Source: JAFIFT01 sp020051095 (GTDB lineage Bacteria; Pseudomonadota; Gammaproteobacteria; Legionellales; Legionellaceae). From it: DNA of 64,000 bases. The stretch lies in contig NZ_CAXMZT010000002.1 in the NCBI RefSeq assembly GCF_964199965.1, positions 248,001-312,000 of the forward strand, written 5' to 3'. Below the pieces are notes generated by a model that was not told the origin of the DNA, made no database searches, and saw only the letters and a list, made by a program, of their open reading frames with translations. The translations under genes were made by a program, and so were the position numbers. Position 1 is the first letter of the stretch, and each line of letters starts with the position of its first letter. Positions 35,613 to 42,952 of this stretch are shown here, piece by piece.

Positions 35613-37214
35613 TTAGGGCTTTATGTCAACCGTCTGTTTATCATTGTGTCGAACAAAGGTTATTGGTTCATTACCACTATAACGTTTGTAATCTTTGAAT
35701 AGTTTCCCGAGTTCTCCCTGATTCAATGCCCCTTGAAACTTGCTATCGATGGCAGAATCATTCCCTTCAAGTGCGTTTTTAAAGGCAGTGGCTGCTTCAA
35801 TTTTTTGATGCCGGCTATAGCCTAAGTTTAACACCGTCAGGCCAAAGAAGCCGATGGTTGTTTGGTAGTCAGTATTTTTTTCACGTGTTTGGATGTATCT
35901 TTCCAGCGCATCAAGCATCATTTTTTTATGATCGATGGTTTTTAATGTGCTTAAGGTTTTTTGTTGTTCCTCACGAGAAATATAAGGCCTAAACATTAAT
36001 GATTGCGCACAATCAAACGCGCTGTATCGACCTAATATGCCAAAACAAAATTTCGAGTGCACATTGACATAAGGGTTTGCCCCATAACCACGCATTAGCG
36101 TATTAATGGTATCAATGTGACCATAGGATGCAGCTAACATGAATGGCGAATAAATCCCCAGCACAAACTCAACTGGGCCGCGACTAACTCGATGCAATAT
36201 TGAATTTGGATCAACATAACCCTCGGCACTGAGGGTTGCTTGTTGCTTCGGATAATAGTCTTGTATGGTTTGATGCTCATTGACCCTTGCAAGTCTCGCC
36301 ATCCCACTCGCATCCATCGGATGATCTTTAGCCCCTTTGGCTTCAAGGCTGGTAATCGTGGCTAGATTGATTAATTGAGACAGCGGAACATTAATGCCCG
36401 CATGCAGCAATGCTTCTCGTGACCAGGTAACGCAACTATGTGAAAGTTGATTAGCCACCGTCGCCATAAACATACTGGAAATGGCTCCTTCGCCTAGGAG
36501 GTTGAAATATTGCTTTTCATGCTCTTTGCGTTTGGCATAGTCGATAAGACGCAAGGCTTTATCCTTATCAATCGTCCATTCGGTTAATATTTCAGCAACA
36601 TGAATGGCTTTGTCAGTGAGATCTTTTACCTCAACACGGCCATCTCGATAATGCATTCCCCAAAAAAATCGCCCTTTTAATAAATTGAAGGGATTTCTCA
36701 CCACCAGGTCACCGCGCAAATGAACTTTGTAGACTTTATGCTGCTCCTTTTCCAGCATTTCAACCAGGAGTATAGCGTGCTGGTTGCTTTCTCTTACCCA
36801 GGTGATTTTTGCATTCGAGTCGTTTAAATTTTTTGATAATTGAAACACATCGGTACTTTCTTCAGCTCGTTTTTTGTTCTCAAAAACAAGAACTAAATGC
36901 TGAACCTCAGGGTTGACTTGATGCAAAAGCTCCCCTTTAAATACACTGTAAGAATCATCCAATAACACTTCTTTTAGGGTGACGGGTAGCTGGGCAAGAA
37001 CTCGATATAGTTCGTTTTGGGAAAACGTTTCTAATTTCAGTGACGTTAAATCCAAAATTTCAGAATCTGGATGACTTTCGACGGATGTTTGTATCTGAGA
37101 TATCAACGTGTCAGTGTCAATTTCCCCCTTTAAGGCTGATAGCTTAATCGTCTTGTGTTGAGGCTGATAGCTCAATTCCAATTGGTCAGTGTCTTCTGGG
37201 CTGTGTTTAGTCAT
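35613..37214 (-). CDS. Ankyrin-containing effector-like protein with Cys motif
   Basis: The start is placed at the ATG at 37214 (MTKHSPEDTDQ), which has a weak GGA site; an ATG nine codons upstream (37241) has none. The N-terminal ~110 residues have leucine-rich spacing (EILDLTSLKLETFSQNEL, VLAQLPVTLKEVLLDDS). The middle has SCVTWSREALLHAGI, a Cys motif like those of NlpC/P60- or LRAT-type papain-like folds, but no matching His is certain. Residues ~365-395 hold an ankyrin-like repeat (SPFMLAASYGHIDTINTLMR). This mosaic resembles Dot/Icm effectors. Function is unknown. Confidence 0.55.
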   Translation of the reverse strand: MTKHSPEDTDQLELSYQPQHKTIKLSALKGEIDTDTLISQIQTSVESHPDSEILDLTSLKLETFSQNELYRVLAQLPVTLKEVLLDDSYSVFKGELLHQVNPEVQHLVLVFENKKRAEESTDVFQLSKNLNDSNAKITWVRESNQHAILLVEMLEKEQHKVYKVHLRGDLVVRNPFNLLKGRFFWGMHYRDGRVEVKDLTDKAIHVAEILTEWTIDKDKALRLIDYAKRKEHEKQYFNLLGEGAISSMFMATVANQLSHSCVTWSREALLHAGINVPLSQLINLATITSLEAKGAKDHPMDASGMARLARVNEHQTIQDYYPKQQATLSAEGYVDPNSILHRVSRGPVEFVLGIYSPFMLAASYGHIDTINTLMRGYGANPYVNVHSKFCFGILGRYSAFDCAQSLMFRPYISREEQQKTLSTLKTIDHKKMMLDALERYIQTREKNTDYQTTIGFFGLTVLNLGYSRHQKIEAATAFKNALEGNDSAIDSKFQGALNQGELGKLFKDYKRYSGNEPITFVRHNDKQTVDIKP

Positions 37215-37334
37215 ATGCGATCCAGGTTGAAATAAATGCATTATATTATATCATTTTGACTTAATAAAGGCCACTTATAAAGGGGGGATATTAGCGGATG
37301 TGAGATTATAGCCGTCAATGGGACCTTAAGAGGT

Positions 37335-37420
37335 GTGCATTTTTTTCAAAACTTAGAATTAAAAGAACAACCCTGGATACCGCGAACGAGTTCCGCGGTA
37401 CGTCAGTGTTTGGGGTTAAT
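37335..37420. repeat. Partial copy of the palindromic element
   Basis: CTGGATACCGCGAACGAGTT, followed by CCGCGGTACGTCAG, reproduces the GC-rich palindrome of the 34-35 kb units. It is preceded by the TTTTTTTCAAAACTTAGA block. It lies in the gap between two minus-strand genes. Confidence 0.6.
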
Positions 37421-37465
37421 GTTAAGTTTAGAAAATATGTCTTTCCTTCAGTACCAGACCAACGA

Positions 37466-38413
37466 CTACAACTTCTGTGCTAATCCTGTTTCCAACAAGG
37501 CAGCTTGCTTATTAAAAATCAATTCAACGGCTCGTTGAGAGTCTGTTTGCAAACCAAATACTCGAGTAGTTAGACCTTGTCCTGTTGAGATCAGCTTATA
37601 TTCTAGGCTCTTTAAAAACTCTTGCCTAAAGGTCTCCAGAGCGGGCTTGTCTAATCCTGAAATGTCGGCTTTTAAATTGTTAAGTATGGCTCTTTTTAAA
37701 TCATCGCCTTCAATGCCTTGATATTTTTGTTTAAATGCCGCGTGGCTTTCAGGGGAGGAGGAAACCGAATTCACATTCGCTTTAAATAAATGAAAACGGT
37801 TGGTTGTTCTTCCATTCAAGTATTCGGATATGGGCAATACATGTTGTAGTTTTTGTATAATCTCTTTAATAAAATCTAGCCATTTAAACTGACCTGCAGA
37901 CGCATGATGTCCTATAACCGTATTTTCTTCTGATTTTGCGCCATGTATCATTTCAAAATAATCACTTTCATCATCATCACAGACAAATCGAAGTCCGGGT
38001 TTATGGGATTGTTCATGGTTTGTAACCGCCTGTCTTTTATCTTCTCCGGGCCCCAACTTATTCCCCTCACCACGAGGATAGATTGTGATATTAGCCGTAT
38101 CAATTCCTTCAAATTCTAATAACCCACGAATATAGTTCTCATAATTTCGACTAATAATAACAATTTGAACACTCGGGTGGAGTTTTGTCATCCTATTCAA
38201 GAAGACTACCGCCTCTTTCGTAATTTTGACAGCGTCATCCGATTCAAGGTAGTCCTTTTTATATTGACTTCTTTTTTCAGGGGTATCAGCCACGGCAAGA
38301 TTGTTGCAAAGCGGGGTATTGATAACTTGGCTACCGCGAATGCCTGTTAGGGTCCCGTCAAAATCAAGGTAAATGATGTTATCAGATTGGGCTGTTATCG
38401 TTGGTAGACTCAT
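37466..38413 (-). CDS. HAD-superfamily hydrolase-like protein
   Basis: The 315-residue protein has AAGGA 6 bases before the ATG. Motif I is DNIIYLDFDGTLTG with nucleophile Asp17 and acid Asp19. Motif II is VQIVIISRNYENYI. A late acidic motif is LRFVCDDDESDYFEMI, with clustered Asp for Mg2+. This is a complete HAD phosphatase core (about 10-190), followed by a ~120-residue helical domain of unknown role. The substrate is unknown; it could be cytosolic or translocated. Confidence 0.7.
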   Translation of the reverse strand: MSLPTITAQSDNIIYLDFDGTLTGIRGSQVINTPLCNNLAVADTPEKRSQYKKDYLESDDAVKITKEAVVFLNRMTKLHPSVQIVIISRNYENYIRGLLEFEGIDTANITIYPRGEGNKLGPGEDKRQAVTNHEQSHKPGLRFVCDDDESDYFEMIHGAKSEENTVIGHHASAGQFKWLDFIKEIIQKLQHVLPISEYLNGRTTNRFHLFKANVNSVSSSPESHAAFKQKYQGIEGDDLKRAILNNLKADISGLDKPALETFRQEFLKSLEYKLISTGQGLTTRVFGLQTDSQRAVELIFNKQAALLETGLAQKL

Positions 38414-38524
38414 GGTGCTTCCTTAAGTATATAAATCGGATACATTGTCACGTTTTATCAAATAGTATAATCCACGAACATTAAGGAAGTCTTAATTGAT
38501 CGTTTGTTAAGCACAAAGTCCTCA

Positions 38525-38659
38525 GTACCGGATATTTTCTTAAAGGCACTGTCGTTGCGAGCTTTGCGAAGCAATCCAGTTCTATCTGTGAACAAAAATC
38601 TATTCTGGATTGCTTCACTACGTTCGCAACGACAGCTTATTTTAAAAATTGTCCGGTAC
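38525..38659. mobile_element. Palindromic MITE-like element with GTACCGGA ends
   Basis: The outer ends GTACCGGA and TCCGGTAC, and the inner arms CTGTCGTTGCGAGC…GCAATCCAG and CTGGATTGC…CGCAACGACAG, form one long imperfect inverted repeat of ~135 bp. CTTTGTACCGGACA near 22555 repeats its terminus. It encodes nothing. The inner arms resemble GC-rich nested palindromes that are dispersed in many bacterial genomes. Confidence 0.7.
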
Positions 38660-38829
38660 AAAGACCAACATCTCGATAACGTTTTAAGCTAAGGGCGATT
38701 TAAAAAATTGTCACCCAACCGCACTGGCATCCCTCTCTATGCATTCACTTTCTATTCCTGCGAATAAAATCTATCAAACCAGTTCTTATATTGAATATAA
38801 GGCCCCTCATAACCAAGAATCATAGGTTT

Positions 38830-39099
38830 TTAATTGATTTGATTTTTCCATATCCTGCAATCTTCAAAGGATTCTTTCAAAATTTTTGCAGCAACAATCG
38901 GTTTTAGAATATAGGAAATAGGATACTTGAGACTCGGTTTTTTGTAGCGATAGCTCACTCGATTTAAAAATTGATTGCCACCGAGTGGTAAAACCGTTGC
39001 TATCATTTTCCCAGGAACAGGTGAAATACAATGAACGGAGATAACACCAGGACTGTCATGATTGCTGAATGTCTCAAAATCTAAATCAAATATCGCTCG
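38830..39099 (-). pseudogene. C-terminal fragment, possibly of a Rieske-type oxygenase
   Basis: A 90-codon minus-strand frame runs from a stop at 39102 to a stop at 38830. It reads IFDLDFETFSNHDSPGVISV, GKMIATVLPLGGNQFLNRVS, and ends SFEDCRIWKNQIN. There is no start codon. The ending E-D-c-IWknq resembles the tail of Rieske non-heme oxygenases of the KshA/DAF36 type. The fragment is inferred to be what remains of a lost gene. The rest of the 38414-39207 gap shows only the palindromic element and the terminator at 39161. Confidence 0.35.
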
Positions 39100-39160
39100 C
39101 TAGCATAAGATTAACCGTATAACTTTCCTCATAATCTCATCCCTACCATTGGCAAAACGG

Positions 39161-39194
39161 GCCTGTTTGACAAGGACACGTCAAACAGGCTTTT
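39161..39194 (-). terminator. Intrinsic terminator of the ATP/ADP translocase gene
   Basis: GCCTGTTTGAC (39161-39171) pairs perfectly with GTCAAACAGGC (39180-39190), just after the translocase stop at 39208. T-rich sequence flanks both sides, so it could work in both directions. Confidence 0.75.
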
Positions 39195-39207
39195 GATTTT
39201 CGACTGC

Positions 39208-40797
39208 TTAGGTTGTAGCAGGATTCGCCAAGTTTTCTTCGTTTGTTTCAACCGCTTCTTTGGGCGCTTCTTCTACCAAAGGTTTCGATTGAAGTGCGTT
39301 GTTGTATAGCCTACTTAAGCCTTTCACAGCATACATCCAGGTTAAAGTTGTGCACAATACAATCAATACCAGGTAAGGAGCGATGGTGATGATACTGCTT
39401 GCAGCCGTGATGATTAAGATAAAGCCCGATATCAATCCGCCGCCGGCTTTACCAAAACTATTACCAATCACATCAACAGCCGCTTTTCCTTTCACTTTCA
39501 GTTCTTGATCCAGCGGGATATAAGCCATCTCTTTGGTGGGATCAAACAAGGAGTATTTGGTGGCTTTGCTGGCAACGTTTTGAATTGCGCCTAAGATAAC
39601 CGCCATAAACAAGGTGGTTGTCCCAAACATGGTTGCAACCACTTGCATATGATCGCGGAACAGAACAAAGTTATAGAACAACCCGCCTGTAATCAACAAC
39701 ACTGCAGGGGTCATGATAGCGCCTGCAAACCAGCCATAGCGCCTAACGATCCCTTTAAACAACATGATCATGGTCATGGTCACAATTCCGGTTGTCACAG
39801 AAAATGCGCCCATGAAGGCGTTATAATCATTGGGATTGGGATATTGCTCTTTTAACATCCCCTTCCAAATGACTTCCACCAGATTGATAGAAATGCCATA
39901 GCCCACAATTAAGATGGCGATTAAGCCTAAATATTTGGATGAGAAAATATATTTAAAGCTTTCAGCCAGTGATAATTTTGGCTTATCGTCTTTTGTGCTC
40001 CCCACACTGGCTGCTTTATCATAATAACGAGCATCGGTGAGGACGTTACGGTTCATCCAGCGATAAATCATCATAATCACAATGCCTGAGATCATTACCG
40101 CTGTCATCATATACCGCAACGAAACACCCCAAGCATCGACGCTCGGCGGTAAGGATTGCCGAATATCGGATAAATAGCGCACAGTAAACCCGGAACAGAT
40201 CAAGGAAACATTGGCTAATAATCCGAACAGACCATAAAAGCGCTTCGCTTCATTGGTGCGGGTTATCTCATTGGCAAACTGCCAAAATAACAAAGAAATC
40301 ATCACACTGCCCCAAAGCTCCGCCATGACATAAAACAAGGTATACATCCATGTCCCCCATAAAGGAAAAATATGTTGAAAATGGGGAAACGTGGCTTTGA
40401 GTGTGTGAATGGTCTCAGGGGATGGGTGAATCAATGCCCGGTTGGGATAGAGAACAAAAGCAAATACCCCAAAAAAGAGAATAAAGGAGCTAACGAGCAG
40501 ATAAAACAACCTTTCCCGACTCAGCATATTGGCCAATTTGGCATAAAGCACGACAAATAATATGGAGGCAGGTAACACAAAACCAATCTTTAAGAAGGGA
40601 ATCACCGCGGAACCATTGATTGAAGCTGTGATAACGAGCGAGTCTTTGGTATCTCGTAGAATGGTGTAGTTAAAGAGAATAAAAAACATCATGGCACCCA
40701 TCGGTAGAAATTTTTTCAACTCATGGGCATGAATGGGCCATATGGCACCGCGAATTCTTCCGAATTCAGGTTTATCGTTCAAATGAAAACTAGACAT
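39208..40797 (-). CDS. tlc: ATP/ADP translocase (Tlc/NTT nucleotide transporter family)
   Basis: The product is 529 residues with ~12 transmembrane segments and AAGGA 7 bases before the ATG. Diagnostic stretches are FFILFNYTILRDTKDSLVIT, GTWMYTLFYVMAELWGSVMI, LLFWQFANEITRTNEAKRFY, and NLVEVIWKGMLKEQYPNPND. These match the bacterial/plastid nucleotide transporter family of Rickettsia, Chlamydia and other intracellular bacteria. The family exchanges host ATP for ADP, or imports other nucleotides, across the inner membrane. A basic residue in TILRDTKDS and a Glu in AELWGS are typical. The gene is divergent from an adenylate kinase with an export signal. Exact substrates (ATP/ADP exchange versus other NTP import) cannot be read from the sequence. 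Confidence 0.9.
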   Translation of the reverse strand: MSSFHLNDKPEFGRIRGAIWPIHAHELKKFLPMGAMMFFILFNYTILRDTKDSLVITASINGSAVIPFLKIGFVLPASILFVVLYAKLANMLSRERLFYLLVSSFILFFGVFAFVLYPNRALIHPSPETIHTLKATFPHFQHIFPLWGTWMYTLFYVMAELWGSVMISLLFWQFANEITRTNEAKRFYGLFGLLANVSLICSGFTVRYLSDIRQSLPPSVDAWGVSLRYMMTAVMISGIVIMMIYRWMNRNVLTDARYYDKAASVGSTKDDKPKLSLAESFKYIFSSKYLGLIAILIVGYGISINLVEVIWKGMLKEQYPNPNDYNAFMGAFSVTTGIVTMTMIMLFKGIVRRYGWFAGAIMTPAVLLITGGLFYNFVLFRDHMQVVATMFGTTTLFMAVILGAIQNVASKATKYSLFDPTKEMAYIPLDQELKVKGKAAVDVIGNSFGKAGGGLISGFILIITAASSIITIAPYLVLIVLCTTLTWMYAVKGLSRLYNNALQSKPLVEEAPKEAVETNEENLANPATT

Positions 40798-41023
40798 AAT
40801 ATATCCTTATATTACTTAGCTCTTTGAAGTTCAAAACACAGCAGAACGTGTATTAAATCAATCCCTCAATAAAACCTCCTATTTTTAAACCATTAATTTA
40901 TCTTTACATGCTATTTGCAGGGTTAAAATGGTCTTTACAATTTTGCAAAGAAAAAGTATGAAGCCATTTTGAATGAAATCTTGTCAATTGCAGCGACAGG
41001 ACTTATATATAACTTCCTTCATT

Positions 41024-41080
41024 GTTCCCCTCTCCCCGGAAACGGGGAGAGGGTGCCCAAAGGGCGGGAGAGGGGTTTTT
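41024..41080. repeat. GC-rich hairpin in the tlc-adk divergent region
   Basis: CCCCTCTCCCCGG, AAA, then CGGGGAGAGGG forms a strong hairpin, with a second complementary block GGGCGGGAGAGGGG after it. MITE-like ends occur nearby (ACAGGACTTAT at 40999 and CTTACGAAAAACCCC near 41127), so the 469-bp divergent region has been invaded by small repeats. No promoter could be assigned with confidence. Confidence 0.55.
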
Positions 41081-41266
41081 GAAATGAAATTATATCCTGA
41101 TGTGTGGCACCGAGTGCCTAAAATGCTTACGAAAAACCCCCAGGGCAATGGGAATATTGTGGGAAGCTCTATAGAAGTTCTAACCTATTGTCAACTCACC
41201 TGAAATATCATTAGAATATCATTATCGTTCATCCACTTATCGATTGACCAAGGAATCGGACTCATC

Positions 41267-42046
41267 ATGATAAAGCTGAAATATTTAACGTTTCTCTTGC
41301 CTCTTTTGGGGTTAGCAATCTGTGTGACACCCAATTCACATGCATGGGTAACAAGTCAAAATGAAAAACCCGGAATGCGCATTATCATCTTAGGCGCACC
41401 CGGTGCTGGGAAAGGAACACAAGCAGATCGTTTAGCCAAGCAATACCACATTCCCCATATTTCAACCGGCGACCTACTCCGAACAGAAATTACCAAGCGC
41501 TCTCATTTAGGTCTTATTGCAAAAGAGATCATGGCATCTGGACAGCTGCTCTCAGATGACATCATTTTTTCGATGCTTAAAGAGCGATTAAAAAATCCCG
41601 ATTGCGCCAATGGGTTTATATTAGACGGTTATCCAAGGACGATAGCCCAAGCTGAACAACTTAAAACCAGTCATATCACGATCGATCGTATCATTGAAAT
41701 TAAAATCGATGATCGCGAAGTGATTAATCGAATCAGCGGCAGACGAGTACACCAACCCTCTGGTCGAGTTTATCATTTAACCTATAACCCACCCAAAAAA
41801 CCAGGATTTGATGATCTGACTGGCCAACCTTTAGTTCAACGTGAGGATGATCGCGCCGAGATAGTGAAAAGCCGTTTAGAAATCTATCACCGACAAACTG
41901 AACCGTTGATTGATTATTATGAAAAGTGGGCGCAAGACCACAACGAAAGTGCCCCGCAACTCTATAAAATTTCCGGCACCGGCAATCCCGATCAGATTTT
42001 CGCTAAGATTGTTAAGTCGCTCAACAGGAATAAGCGATTAACCTAA
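41267..42046 (+). CDS. adk: Adenylate kinase with N-terminal export signal
   Basis: The 259-residue protein has a typical Sec signal (KLKYLTFLLPLLGLAICV, then SHA at 24-26). Met37 follows, where cytosolic Adk would start: MRIIILGAPGAGKGTQADRL, with the P-loop at 43-51. The AMP/CORE motifs (STGDLLR, FILDGYPRT) and a full-length LID (GRRVHQPSGRVYHLTYNPPK, then GQPLVQREDD) are intact, so it should interconvert ATP + AMP and 2 ADP. Met37 has no usable ribosome binding site, while AAGGA lies before the ATG at 41267. Its neighbour is the divergent ATP/ADP translocase, which suggests that periplasmic nucleotide interconversion feeds transport. Export is predicted, not shown. Confidence 0.88.
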   Translation: MIKLKYLTFLLPLLGLAICVTPNSHAWVTSQNEKPGMRIIILGAPGAGKGTQADRLAKQYHIPHISTGDLLRTEITKRSHLGLIAKEIMASGQLLSDDIIFSMLKERLKNPDCANGFILDGYPRTIAQAEQLKTSHITIDRIIEIKIDDREVINRISGRRVHQPSGRVYHLTYNPPKKPGFDDLTGQPLVQREDDRAEIVKSRLEIYHRQTEPLIDYYEKWAQDHNESAPQLYKISGTGNPDQIFAKIVKSLNRNKRLT

Positions 42047-42056
42047 AAGCAGAGGC

Positions 42057-42085
42057 ACTATGCTACCGTTACGGTAGCATAGTTT
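42057..42085. terminator. Bidirectional terminator between adk and the acidic small gene
   Basis: ACTATGCTACCGT (42057-42069) and ACGGTAGCATAGT (42071-42083) pair perfectly over 13 bp. It lies between convergent genes, 11 bp after the adk stop. Confidence 0.8.
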
Positions 42086-42101
42086 GGAATTGCAATTTAG
42101 A

Positions 42102-42329
42102 TCAAATGTTAATGCTTGGTACGGAATTGGTTTCTTCTTCTGATTCTGAGTCTAAATCTAAGTCTAAATCTAATTCATCATCATAAATCTCGTTGCCATC
42201 ATAATATGTTTTTAGATCCGATTTAATATCGCTTCGAATGTCCGATCGTTTTTCATGCTGAGATGAATGCCCGCTTAGCGTTGGCTTTCTTCTGTCTGTA
42301 TTATTATCTCGTTTAAAAAAATGTCTCAT
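42102..42329 (-). CDS. Small acidic hypothetical protein with Leu-Asp repeats
   Basis: The start is set at the ATG at 42329 (MRHFFKRDNN), with GGTGGG 6 bases upstream; a GTG lies two codons earlier. The product is 75 residues. The first half is basic and polar. The second half is strongly acidic with DELDLDLDLDSESEEE, encoded by near-identical 6-bp DNA repeats (TTAGAT/TTAGAC) that could vary in number. The family was not recognised. Acidic Glu-rich C-termini are common in Dot/Icm signals, but size and lack of domains leave this open. Confidence 0.5.
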   Translation of the reverse strand: MRHFFKRDNNTDRRKPTLSGHSSQHEKRSDIRSDIKSDLKTYYDGNEIYDDELDLDLDLDSESEEETNSVPSINI

Positions 42330-42462
42330 TTGCACCCACCATTGAGTTATTAATGGTCCGAATGCTAAATGAAATGCAATCGCCTGTCAAATCGAATAAC
42401 CTGCGTTTCGATAGACTATACTTAAACTATCCAAGCTCGATAGGGATTTAAGGAGAAGTGTC

Positions 42463-42921
42463 ATGTTAAGTCCAAAAATTGCGTCATACTTGAAAGACCA
42501 CCACGTTCAGTATGAAACCATCCCCCATGCCAATGCCATCACAGCCAGTGAAATAGCCCAAATCTCACATATATCAGGCAAACGACTTGCTAAAAGTGTT
42601 GCGGTTAAAGTCGATGGAAAAGTATCGTTGGTTGCCTTACCCGCCAATCGCCGGTTAAATATTCGTACCTTTCGAAAAGCGGCCAATGCAAATAACGTTG
42701 AAGTCATGCGCGAATATGAATTTCAAGACCGTTTTGACGATTGTGAAGTTGGCGCCATGCCACCTTTGGGTGAATTATATAATGTGGATATTTATATTGC
42801 AGGCAGCCTGGCAAAACAAAACTGGATCGCCTTCAATGCGGGCAATCATCACGAATTATTGAAAATGAACAGCCTGGATTATATCAATTTAGAGCATCCT
42901 AAAATATTAAAAGATCTCTAA
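42463..42921 (+). CDS. YbaK/EbsC-type aminoacyl-tRNA deacylase
   Basis: The 152-residue protein has AAGGAG 8 bases before the ATG. It is a complete YbaK fold: YETIPHANAITASEIAQISH, then GKRLAKSVAVKVDGKVSLVA with the conserved Lys, and FDDCEVGAMPPLGELYNVDI, the family's GxxxP loop. It ends with the NAGNHHELLKM strand. The family hydrolyses mischarged aminoacyl-tRNAs (Cys-tRNA-Pro, Ala-tRNA-Pro) in trans. The exact specificity is unclear. It is not in an operon with prolyl-tRNA synthetase here. Confidence 0.85.
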   Translation: MLSPKIASYLKDHHVQYETIPHANAITASEIAQISHISGKRLAKSVAVKVDGKVSLVALPANRRLNIRTFRKAANANNVEVMREYEFQDRFDDCEVGAMPPLGELYNVDIYIAGSLAKQNWIAFNAGNHHELLKMNSLDYINLEHPKILKDL

Positions 42922-42952
42922 GTTTATTTGCGAAAGCATCCGCTATCAAACG

